Below, piece after piece: positions 1 to 8,796 of a stretch of 26,257 bases of DNA (positions within the stretch are counted from its first letter, which is position 1; each line of letters opens with the position of its first letter). The DNA is from Scenedesmus sp. ARA3. Its lineage: Eukaryota > Chlorophyta > Chlorophyceae > Sphaeropleales > Scenedesmaceae. The stretch lies in the NCBI GenBank assembly GCA_004335835.1, contig RWJK01000358.1, positions 1 through 26,257 on the forward strand. Direction: 5' to 3'. The notes under the pieces are model-generated. The model was given only the letters and a program-made list of their open reading frames with translations. It did not search any database and had not been told where the DNA came from. The position numbers and the translations under genes were made by a program.

Positions 1-1
1 T

Positions 2-2157
2 CCCGACAAGCCCATCCACTGCATCGTGTGGGCCAAGGAGCTGCTGTTCCCACGGCTGTTTGGCAAGGTGGACATTTCAGGTGCGGCTGGCCGTAGTGTT
101 GCTACTGTACAGTTTGCGCACTGCAGCAGCTGAGCTTGCTTATCAATCCTTCACAATTGAGGTTTACTTGTGTTATTGCATGGCCCTGCTGCACAACAAG
201 CTCCCGTTGCTTTTTTCGCGTCGCACCTGGCAACCACCAACCACCACCCATTCGGCTGACATCCCATGCAGACCTGGACACCCCAGCAGCTGCTGCAGTC
301 GAGCCGGCAGCCAACGGCGACGCAGGGGCAGCAGCGGCAGACGGCAGCACGCCAGCAACAATAGCAGTAGCAGCAGCACACGGCGACAGTGCAGCAGCAG
401 CATCAGATGCGGAGGCGAAAGCGGCTGCAGATGCAGCAGAGCGTGCAAGCTTTTTCAAGCTGCAGGAAGGGGAGGCGGCCCTGGCGTATGCGCAGCGCGT
501 GTTTGAGCGGCTGTACTGCTCAGACATCAAAGAAGTGCTGATCATGGAGGTGGGTGGCTGGCTGAGCATGTTGGAGAGTGGCAGCAGTGGCGAATGGCAG
601 TGGATAGGGAGTAGGGAAGCAGAGGTGTGCGGCTGTACTGCTCGGGTTGTCAAAATTTGCTAGTGACGGAGCCGAGCATGAGCGTGCCAGGGTTCTTCAA
701 GGTGCAGGAAGGGGAGGGGGCCCTGGCGTATGCGCAGCGCGTGTTTGAGCGGCTGTACTGCTCAGACATCAAAGAAGTGCTGATCATGGAGGTGGGTGGC
801 TGCTGAAACGCTGATGATGGTGATGAAAGCAGCAGGGCTAGTGGGGGCAACAGCAAAGTGCAACAAGTGCTGTGTTTGAATCCTATTGGTTGTCACCCTT
901 GCCCAGCAGTGTACAGGTGCGACCAGCAGTGACGGTGAAAGGATACAGATCATGGGCAGTGCATGTTTGAGCGGCTGTACTGCTCGGATATCAGAGAAGT
1001 GCTGATCATGGAGGTGGGTGGCTGGCTGAGCACGCAGGAAAGTGGTAGCAGTAGGGAGGTGGCAATGAATAGGGGATGGGGAAGCTGAGGCGTGCGGCTG
1101 TACTGCTCTGATATCAATGAAGTGCTGATCATGGAGGTGAGTGGGGCTGAGCATGTTGGAAAGTGGCAGCATTGTGAATAAGTAAGTGATTAGGGGATGG
1201 GGAAGCTGAGGTGGGCGGCTGTACTGCTTTATATCAAAGAAGTGCTGATCATGGAGGTGGGTGGCTGCTGAAACGCTGATGATGGTGAAAACTAAGCAGC
1301 AGGGCTAGTGGGGGCAACAGCAAAGTGCAATAAGTGCTGTTTTTGAATCCTATTTGTTGTCACCCTTGCCCAGCAGTGTACAGGTGTGACCAGCAGTGAC
1401 GGTGAAAGGACACAGCTCATGCGCAGTGCATGTTTGAGCGGCTGTACTGCTCGAATATCAGAGAAGTGCTGATCATGGAGGTGGGTGGCTGGCTGAGAAA
1501 TGTAGCAGGTCAGCAGTAGGAAGGTGGCAGCGAATCGGGAATAGGGAAGCTGAGGTGTGCGGCTGCACTGCTCTGATATCAGAGAAGTGCTGATCATGGA
1601 GGTGGGTGGCTGGCTGAGCATGTTGGAAAGTGGCAGCAGTAGGAGGGTGGCAGTGCATACGGGATAGGGAAGCTGAGGTGTGCGGTTTACTGCTCAGACA
1701 TCAAAGAAGTGCTGATCATGGAGGTGGGTGGCTGGCTGAGAGATGTAGCAGGGCAGCATTAGGAAGGTGGCAGCAAATAGGGGGTAGGGAAGCTGAGGTG
1801 TGCGGCTGTACTGCTCAGAGATCCAAGAAGTGCTGATAATGGAGGTGAGGGGTTGCTGCACATGGTGGGGTTGATTTATACAAGCAGGGCCTGCGAGTCG
1901 TTTTGCTTGCACAGACGCTGCCACAGTTGTGACACATGTTTGAGAGCAACGCGTCAGAAGTGCTGCTGCTGCATCTTGTTGGCTGCCGCCGCTGCCTGGC
2001 TGAGGGTTGAGCAGCTTGTTGTTGCGACAAAGGTTTATCAGCCTACCGTGGATGCACAGCGTGGTGCGCATGTCACCTCGCCATGCTGGTGTAACTCCTC
2101 AAAGAGGTCACTTGTGGAGTGCATTGTAAATCTCTCATTGCTTTGCTGCATCTCTGA

Positions 2158-2201
<44 letters not shown>

Positions 2202-4716
2202 GTGTCTTGTGCTTGCAGGAGCTGTGGAAGACGCGCACACCTCCCAGCCCCCTCATCCTAAAGGAGCTGCTGCCTGATGCAGCAGCAGCAGCAGCAGTGC
2301 AGGCAGCAGCAGACAGCAGCACCGGCTCTGCCAGCAAGGCCCTGGGCCTGCCGGATCAAGAGGTACGGCGCTGATGCTTGTTTGACAAAACGCTGTATGC
2401 TTGTTCAAAAGGCTTTTGTATGTTATGCTTTGTGAGGTTGGCTCTGCCAGCAAGGCCCTGGGCCTGCCAGATCAAGAGGCGCGGCTGGTGCCAACATCAG
2501 CACATCAATGCGGCACAACCATTGCTGCAAATGCATGCCTAGAAGTACCCTGATGCAGCCGCCCCTCAGCGTGCGCGTGCTTTTCAAATCAGCATTGTGA
2601 AGTTCCTTCGTGCTGCTGCTGCTGCTGCTGCGGCGGCGGCGCCGATCACTGGCTTGCTTTGCGATTGCTGCGGCTCTACACTGCATGTGTTAGCCACCTC
2701 TGCTCCGTCAGGTGTGGTCGGTGGCAGACAGCGCGCGCGTGTTCCTAGTCAACATCGTGAAGATTCCGCTGCTGCTGCTGCTGCTGCTTCTGCTACTGCT
2801 GATCTCTTCATCTGCTCCGCCAGGTGTGGTCGGTGGCAGACAGCGCGCGCGTGTTCCTAGTCAGCGTCGTGAAGTTCCTACAGCAGCGGCAGGCTGAACT
2901 TGGGGAGGCAGTCTTTGACAAGGACGATGACCTGGCGGTGGACTTTGTGGCGGCAGCGGCCAATCTGCGCGCGGCGTGCTACGGCATTCCGCAGCAGAAG
3001 CGGTGAGTCCATGTAGTGCTTGAAAGCTTGCTGGCCTACACGGCTGTGCGTACAACATTGTCGGACTTGGAATGCATGCAGCGCTTTTGTTGCCCACTGG
3101 AACAGCAATGGCGCTCTGATTGCGCCGCCTTGACCCTGCTGCAGCTGCTGCTGCTGCTGCTGCTGCTGGCGGGCAGATTTGACGCCAAGGGCATGGGCGA
3201 CAACATCATCCACGCCATTTATGCTGCTGCTGCTACTGCTGCTGCTGCTGCCGCTGCTGCTGCACAGGTTTGACGCCAAGGGCATGGCTGGCAACATCAT
3301 CCACGCCATCGCCACCACCAACGCCATCGTGGGAGGGCTCATCGTGGTGGAGGCCCTGAAGCTGCTGGCAGGTGAGGCAAATTGCGTCACTCGACATAAC
3401 AAACGTATGTGAGGCCATGCATTATGTCTGTTGCCATTGCCTGCGGGCTGATTGTGGTGGAGGCGCTGAAGCTGCTAGCAGGTGGGGGAAGTGGATCTGT
3501 CTGCCTATTTGTTTCGCTGTCTGTGTGTGTTCCTGCCTCTTGTTTGCCTGTTGTTGTGGGCGGGCTGATCGTGGTGGAGCTCCTCGAGGCGCTGAAGCTG
3601 CTGGCAGGTGGGGGCATGTCTAGACAGATCTGCTTGTCTGTCTGTTCGCCTACATGTGTTGTCTGCCTGCCTGCCTGCCTGTCGGTGTGTTTGCCTGTTG
3701 TTGTGGTCGGGCTGATCGTGGTGGAGGCGCTGAAGCTGCTGGCAGGTATGATGGTCACCGCTGCGCAACAGCGGCCCTCACCAAGCTACATGTTGTTGAT
3801 AACTTGCTGACGTAGACATGCATGGCATATGCCAGTGTTGAGGTTGTACACAGCGTCTTTCTGTTGCATCGAGCCCAGCTTGGTGGGCTGCACATCGCCG
3901 AACTCTGCTCGGTCCTGCATGCAAGATTGCTTCCTGCATGCTTGCCGCAGGCATGCCTGAGAAGTGCACCACCTCATTCCTGCGCATCGAGCCCAGCCTG
4001 GTCGGCAGGACATCGCATAACTGCACTTGTCCCTCAAGGCAGTATTGATTGTTTGCTGCATCTTGCCGCAGGCATGCCGGAGAAGTGCACTACCTCTTTT
4101 CTACGCATCGAGCCTAGCCTGGTGGGCAGCCGCCGCAGCGGCCGCGTGGCCTGTCTGGTGCATGGCGAGGCCCCCGGTGCACCCAACCCCGGCTGCATGG
4201 TGTGCAGCAAGGCAGCGATGCACCTCACGGCCAACACGGAAACCATGACGCTGCAGCAGCTGGTGGACAAGGTGAGTGCTGCTGCTGCTGCTGCTGCTGC
4301 TGCTGTGCTCTGTTGTTTATGAAGTGGTCACATATGCATGTAAGCACTATTTGCGATGTAGGTTGTGTTCTGTTTTGTGATGTCCGGTTGTCGGGTAATA
4401 GTGGTGCATGGCGAGGTCCCCGGTGCACCCAACCCCGGCTGCATGGTGTGCAGCAAGGCGGCGATGCACCTCACGGCCAACACAGAAGTGATGACACTGC
4501 AGCAGCTGGTGGACGAGGTGAGTGCTGCTGCTGCTGCTGCTGCCGCTGCTATGCTCTTTTGTGTGCTGTTTGTTGTGTCTGTTTGTCGGGTGTGGTGGTG
4601 CATGGCGAGGCCCCCGGTGTACCCAACCCCGGCTGCATGGTGTGCAGCAAGGCGGCGATGCACCTCACGGCCAACACAGAAGTGATGACGCTGCAGCAGC
4701 TGGTGGACAAGGCGAG

Positions 4717-4748
<32 letters not shown>

Positions 4749-5981
4749 CTGTTGAGCTTTGTTAGTGACGCGTCTTTTGTCAGATGGTCGGTGCCCTGGG
4801 ACTTTTAGCCGACTTTTAGCACTTTTACCACAAGTCCGGAGGGTAGTCGAATGTGATGGCGATCTTGACCTGTGCACAGCCAGGGATGTGTACCCTGCAT
4901 CAAAAAGTATCCATCCTGTAGCTGATGCCCTCCCGCAGGTGCTGATGCAGCGCCTGGCTGCAACTAACCCTACCTGTACTCCCACTTTTGCTGTGCACCC
5001 AGCCTCTTCAAACCCTCGCCCCTCTCAGTGCCACAACCTCGCCCACAACAAAGAGGTAGAGGGCTTAAACAGCTGCTAACCCCCAGCATGTGTGCTTGAA
5101 TGCATGTCTGCAGGTGCTGAAGCAGCGCCTGGCAGTCAACAAGCCCTACCTCTACACTTACTTTGGCTGCGCACCCTAAACCCTTACACCTCTCTCTGCC
5201 TAAACCTCGTCTGCAGGTGCTGAAGCAGCGCCTGGCTGTCAACCAGCCCTACCTCTACACAGCCGGCGGCGTCAGCTACGAAGAAGGAGAGGGCTTGGAA
5301 GATGATGAGATCGCGGACAACCAGGCGAGGTTACCAAAGGCGCTGGCAGCGCTGCCTGGGGGCGGCATTGTGCACGGCACAGTCGTGTATGTGCAGGACC
5401 AGGGGCAGGCGTTGTCCTTTGAGATGCACGTCAGCCACCAGGTGCGTGCTTTATTTTGCGTCATGTTTGAAGCGGCAGCAGATGCAGCGGCAGCCACGGC
5501 GGTGTGGTGTAGGTGCAGTACCAAGGCCAGGCGCTGTCCTTTCAGATGCACGTCAGCCACCTGGTGCATAGGGGTTTTTCAGTTTTCAAGTGTTCACCCT
5601 CTGATGCAGTTGCAGGCACAGCACGGTGGTGTATGTGCGGGACCAGGGGCAGGCGGTGTTGTTTTTGATGCACCTCAGCCGCCAGCTTGCGTGAGATGTC
5701 CTTGAAGTAAAGTAGTCTAAAGGCAGTGTTACCTTGCAACCACTGCAGGCTGAGTTTGACCCAGAGCAGCACCCTGATGCATCCTGCAAGCATGTCACAT
5801 CAACTGTCAAACGTGTTGGGAGTAGCGCACCTGAAACAGATGCTGTGGCACTGTGCCCAGAACAATTGTGTACCAACCTATACCCATTCTTTTGCAACTG
5901 CCGCAGGCTGAGTTTGACCCTGAGCAGCATCCTGACGGCTTCATCCTGAGCGGCAAAGCGCCAGAGGCACAGCAGCAGGAG

Positions 5982-6021
<40 letters not shown>

Positions 6022-6263
6022 AGGCAGCTGCAGGCAAGAAGCGCAGCAGGGACGAGCCCAGCGAGCAGCAGCAGCAGCAGGATGGTGGTCAGGCAGCAGA
6101 TGAGCAGCCTGCTCAAGACCAGCAGCAGGCCAAGCGGCAGAAGCAGGACGATGTAGCTGCAGATGGAGCAGCAGATGCAGCAGTAGATGCAGCAGCGGGC
6201 ACGCAGGACGATCCTGTGGAGGTGATTGACAGCGATGAGGATGACTGCATTGTTGTTGACTGA
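2..6263 (+). CDS. UBA2: SUMO-activating enzyme subunit 2 (UBA2/SAE2), 5'-partial, 8 exons visible
   Basis: Catalytic subunit of the nuclear SUMO E1, which adenylates SUMO, forms a thioester with it and passes it to UBC9. Exons read from the sequence: 2-80, 272-549, 2219-2362, 2824-3002, 3268-3371, 4072-4271, 5217-5441, 5907-6263 (stop TGA); all phases match, giving 521 visible residues. Family landmarks in order: [34 protein letters not shown] joined to [51 protein letters not shown]; the zinc-binding CMVC pair; then a ubiquitin-like-fold region. By alignment with human UBA2 from memory, the catalytic Cys should lie about six residues before the first visible residue, so it and the ATP-binding domain are outside the window. 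The tail has basic clusters (KKRSRDE, KRQKQD), a poly-Ala run and an acidic end [17 protein letters not shown] resembling SUMO-interacting motifs. Introns carry many partial exon copies. The family call is firm; minor exon edges are inferred. Confidence 0.93.
550..1860 (+). repeat. Array of exon-2 tail plus donor copies in UBA2 intron 2
   Basis: The end of exon 2 ([16 protein letters not shown], then GAG and a donor) recurs through this intron. After the true exon end at 549, copies end at 791, 1013, 1136, 1256, 1480, 1601, 1723 and 1844. Each is followed by GTGGGT, GTGAGT or GTGAGG. Successive donors are mostly 120-123 bp apart, or 222-242 bp. A truncated copy without a donor lies at about 629-649. 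The second copy is longest, starting near 690 ([15 protein letters not shown]); the others keep only the last 40-60 exon bases plus flanking intron. Confidence 0.9.
2158..2201 (+). repeat. (CTG)n tract before UBA2 exon 3 acceptor
   Basis: About 14 CTG units end 17 bases before the acceptor at 2218. The tract sits where a pyrimidine tract would normally lie. Confidence 0.9.
2438..2477 (+). repeat. Tail copy of UBA2 exon 3
   Basis: Repeats the end of exon 3 ([13 protein letters not shown]) about 115 bases downstream of the real donor at 2363. The copy continues into GCGCGG where the real exon has GTACGG, so its donor looks dead. Confidence 0.85.
2569..2775 (+). repeat. Two head copies of UBA2 exon 4
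   Basis: The start of exon 4 ([13 protein letters not shown], real exon from 2824) appears first as a diverged fragment at about 2569-2611. It appears again as a near-identical copy from 2711 that includes a CAG acceptor. Both lie upstream of the complete exon, and CTG runs follow each. Confidence 0.82.
3177..3219 (+). repeat. Head copy of UBA2 exon 5
   Basis: Copies the start of exon 5 ([14 protein letters not shown]) after a GGGCAG acceptor. A (CTG)n tract at about 3141-3168 precedes it. The full exon follows at 3268. Either acceptor would keep the reading frame from exon 4, but the copy runs into CTG repeats and has no donor. Confidence 0.85.
3432..3745 (+). repeat. Three tail copies of UBA2 exon 5
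   Basis: The exon end [13 protein letters not shown], with its donor, recurs after the real exon (donor at 3372). Copies end at 3481, 3607 and 3745, followed by GTGGGG, GTGGGG and GTATGA. The middle copy carries a small internal duplication (ELLEAL). TCTGTCTG/CCTGCCTG-rich spacers separate the copies. Confidence 0.88.
3856..4008 (+). repeat. Two head copies of UBA2 exon 6
   Basis: A copy at 3951-4008 has a GCCGCAG acceptor and encodes [18 protein letters not shown], like the full exon at 4072. A shorter fragment at 3856-3890 keeps only IEPSLVG-like sequence. Both precede the complete exon. Confidence 0.85.
4278..4305 (+). repeat. (GCT)n tract directly after UBA2 exon 6 donor
   Basis: Nine GCT units begin immediately after the donor GTGAGT at 4272. 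The same arrangement follows the tail copies at about 4518 and 4712. Confidence 0.88.
4401..4711 (+). repeat. Two tail copies of UBA2 exon 6
   Basis: The last 38 or so codons of exon 6 ([18 protein letters not shown] through TLQQLVDK) are repeated at 4401-4517 and 4598-4711. Each is followed by a donor-like site and a GCT run. The first keeps GTGAGT; the second reads GCGAGT, a GC-type or mutated donor. Protein similarity to the real exon is nearly complete, so these copies are young or under constraint. Confidence 0.9.
4939..5166 (+). repeat. Two head copies of UBA2 exon 7
   Basis: Copies from 4939 ([11 protein letters not shown]) and 5114 ([18 protein letters not shown]) each follow a CAG acceptor. 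They precede the full exon at 5217 ([15 protein letters not shown]). Both diverge or reach a stop soon after the copied head. Confidence 0.87.
5500..5692 (+). repeat. Two tail copies of UBA2 exon 7
   Basis: The exon end [19 protein letters not shown] recurs at about 5500-5563, followed by GTGCAT. It recurs in more decayed form at about 5622-5692, which has no obvious donor. Both are downstream of the real donor at 5442. Confidence 0.83.
5749..5795 (+). repeat. Head copy of UBA2 exon 8
   Basis: Copies [10 protein letters not shown] with its TGCAG acceptor, 158 bases upstream of the true last exon at 5907. Similarity is lost after the copied head. Confidence 0.85.
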
Positions 6264-6844
6264 TCGTTGGTGGTGTTGGGCAGCTGCAACTGCGGCTGTG
6301 TCCAGGCCAGTACATACTCATCTGGTGGTCCCTGGTGGTGTTCACGTCGTATAACACACACATCGTGGTGCAGTGCTGTACTTTACTCAACACATTGTAT
6401 ATTTTGTGTTGCTAGCTGCCGCTGGAGGGGCTGAGCTCTGAAGGCATCTTCAACCCTGAAATTCAATCTGGACGCAGCCAAGGTTTTTGATGGCATGTGT
6501 GTGTGGCAACTTTCGACTGCCCAGCCGCGATGGAAAATATAGTCGCAACGATTTCGTGAGAAGGTGATAAGGGCACTCCCTCTAGACATTGCTGGCCCTC
6601 ATCCGCGTAACAGGGTCGTAGGTTTAGAGGCGTACCCCGCCCTGCGGCACCGGCCGCTCCATACGCTGCTTTCGCACGGGAATAGAGAACACTTCTGGTT
6701 TACACCTTTCTATGGAACCTTGTGTCTGCTACGTAGCACCGCTCTGAAAGGACCCACAGAACAGCAGGACAATTCAAACTGCTTTTGTTGTTCCCGTTCA
6801 CTTAGAGCATTTCAACCCCTTCCTTAGCGTAGAATATAGCTTAT
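6264..6844. other. UBA2 3' UTR and APC11 upstream region
   Basis: No supported coding sequence. It must hold the UBA2 3' UTR and the APC11 promoter. I find no TGTAA signal and no clear TATA box. The left part is GT-rich and the right part is relatively AT-rich. Confidence 0.5.
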
Positions 6845-7126
6845 ATGTCCTTCAAGGTCGAGATCAAGCGCTGGCACGCTGTTGGAGTGTGGACCTGGGA
6901 TGCTGGAGACGACCTCTGTGGCATCTGCAGAAATCCATTTGATGGCTGCCCTCCGGACTCTAAATACCCTGGAGATGATAGTCCGGTGGTGTGGGGCACG
7001 TGTGGCCATGCCTTCCACCTGCAGTGCATCCAGAAGTGGCTGGGAGCGCAGACAGAGCAGCGCTGCCCCATGTGCAGGCGGCCATGGGAGTTCAAGGTAG
7101 CAGGCACAGAAGAGTCAACGCGGTGA
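6845..7126 (+). CDS. APC11: Anaphase-promoting complex subunit 11 (APC11), RING-H2
   Basis: RING-H2 subunit that, with the cullin APC2, recruits E2 enzymes to the APC/C for cell-cycle ubiquitination. It is a complete 93-residue intronless ORF, close to the usual 84-87 residues of APC11. The N terminus VEIKRWHAVGVWTWDAGDD matches the family strand that pairs with APC2. RING ligands visible: C25, C28, C53, H55, H58, C61, C74, C77, with W81 after the last pair as in E2-binding RINGs. The insertion between C28 and C53 normally carries extra cysteines (CCPDC...C in human); here it reads GCPPDS...DDS, so most extra ligands are absent. The ATG at 6845 is chosen because it gives the family N terminus. 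Identification is strong; RBX1 is less likely because of the N-terminal sequence and short length. Confidence 0.95.
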   Translation: MSFKVEIKRWHAVGVWTWDAGDDLCGICRNPFDGCPPDSKYPGDDSPVVWGTCGHAFHLQCIQKWLGAQTEQRCPMCRRPWEFKVAGTEESTR

Positions 7127-8796
7127 TGCAAAGGCTGAGACCCACTTGTTTGCTGGCATCATATGGTGGTGTGCGCTCAACTGTGATCACTGGTTGTTAT
7201 ATCATGCATCCTGCAAGCAGCTGGGTACGTGCATGCAGCACCAGCACCAGCAGCAGCAGCAAGCCACTGCTGCGACAACCCCTGCGCTTACCCCTGGCAC
7301 AGACCAAAGCCTGTTTGCCGGGCCAGCAACACGTCATTACCTTTTGTTTGCGAAAGCAGCCATAAGCTTTCTGCAACGCATTGCATGGGCCATACATGTT
7401 CATTGGCGCACATGCTGCATCAACCGCCTGCCGCCCTCGCATGCTGTACTGCGGTGGATTGTCCTGGTGTGACTATGCACGCATACACATGGTGCAGAGC
7501 AAGCCACCGTGTCTTGACACCGTGTCTGTGACAGCTTGCACCTCATGCTACAGTAGTGCATGATCATGCCGGTGGTGCACCTGTGCAGCTGCTGCACGCC
7601 GCATGCTTGGCAGCTGCTGGGTGCCCACAAAGGGACAGCACAGCAGTTGCTGGGTCCAGGCTGCTTTGGATTGATGCAAGCATGTGTTGGCATGTTGTGC
7701 AGCCCACAGCACAGCAAACGACATCACAGCAGTTGCAGGAGCTCATGTTGGCTGGTTTGTTCTTGCTTGCAGCTCCCAGAGTGAAGCTTTGGATTGTTGT
7801 ACGCACATGGTGGTATAGGACAGCAGTTGTCATTTCTGCCTGTGCGCCAGCTCTGGCACCATGAGGTGCCATACAGAAGTGTTGCAGCTGTGTAGACATG
7901 CTGGGTGCGCATGTTTGTTTGCTGACATTGCATTGTAATCGCCAAGGTCCTGGGCACACCATTATGAGAGCTGTGTTCCTGCTCCGGTGTTGGTGCTGCA
8001 GGGTACAATGCATACAAAGCCAGCGCAGCCGATTGCTGCTTAGTGCAGGCGCATGCGGCGTGCAGCCTTTCGTAGCAGCTGGTGTTGGCTGACTGTAAAT
8101 GACATACATTTAGCAGCAATGTCTTGTACCGTTGTTATTTTGCATCAGGACGCCCTGGCCCGCCCCATACAACGCCTGCTGCATTGCCAGTTTCAGCCGT
8201 TTCAGTGTGCATGTATGGATGCAAGGGGGCACTTGCTGTTGAATGTGTGACCTCACTTGCATGCGCATCGTGATGGCTGTCACATGTCAAGAAGGCCCCT
8301 TCTACACCAGGCCTGGGGACCACAGCATGCCCTATGCTTTTTGCATGCGCTATGCTCTTTGTCCAATTGGATTATCAGTGGGGGTCCGATGTTGCACATT
8401 GTCTCAGGCTGCTGGCCCTGGCCAGGGTTGACCATGGTTGAATCCTATGGCAGCACATCAGCAGTTTCACAGCGCTGCAAGTAGCACTGCATGAGTTGCC
8501 TCGGATGTTGAAGGGTTTCTCAGCAGTTGTGAGTGTGCGGCGAGCCCTGCCACGTAGTCCCAAGACATCCATTACCTGAAATTACTCCATCCAATGTTAG
8601 TGTTAGTGTCACTTGCATTGGCAGGTGCTTATCATGTACATCTGCTGGACATTTCAAGGTAATCTGGCTAGTCTACCTGCAGCATTGCCTTCTGTTTAGC
8701 GCATGCAGTGCCAACAAACGCGGACAACACTTTTCTTGCTTCTTGTCGACGTGAATGCCTCTTCGCTTGCGTTGCTAGAGCGTAACGCGTGCGTAT
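7127..8796 (+). other. APC11 3' UTR and intergenic stretch
   Basis: About 1.67 kb without a gene I can support. Possible polyadenylation signals TGTAA occur at 7934-7938 and 8094-8098, so part is probably APC11 3' UTR. The ORFs here are short, cysteine- and alanine-rich and lack family motifs. The last 100 bases should hold the promoter of the next gene; no TATA box is evident. Confidence 0.45.

Noticed and set aside
102..1836. Several minus-strand ORFs sharing MISTSL-type repeats
   Set aside because: They are antisense readings of the repeated UBA2 exon tail and do not form a gene.
550..1860. CRISPR-like array of regularly spaced repeats
   Set aside because: The repeated unit is a fragment of the upstream UBA2 exon with a splice donor, spacers are related to each other, and the DNA is eukaryotic.
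2158..5200. Mutually exclusive alternative exons in UBA2
   Set aside because: The copies have only one splice site each (donor or acceptor), not both, so they cannot act as complete cassette exons.
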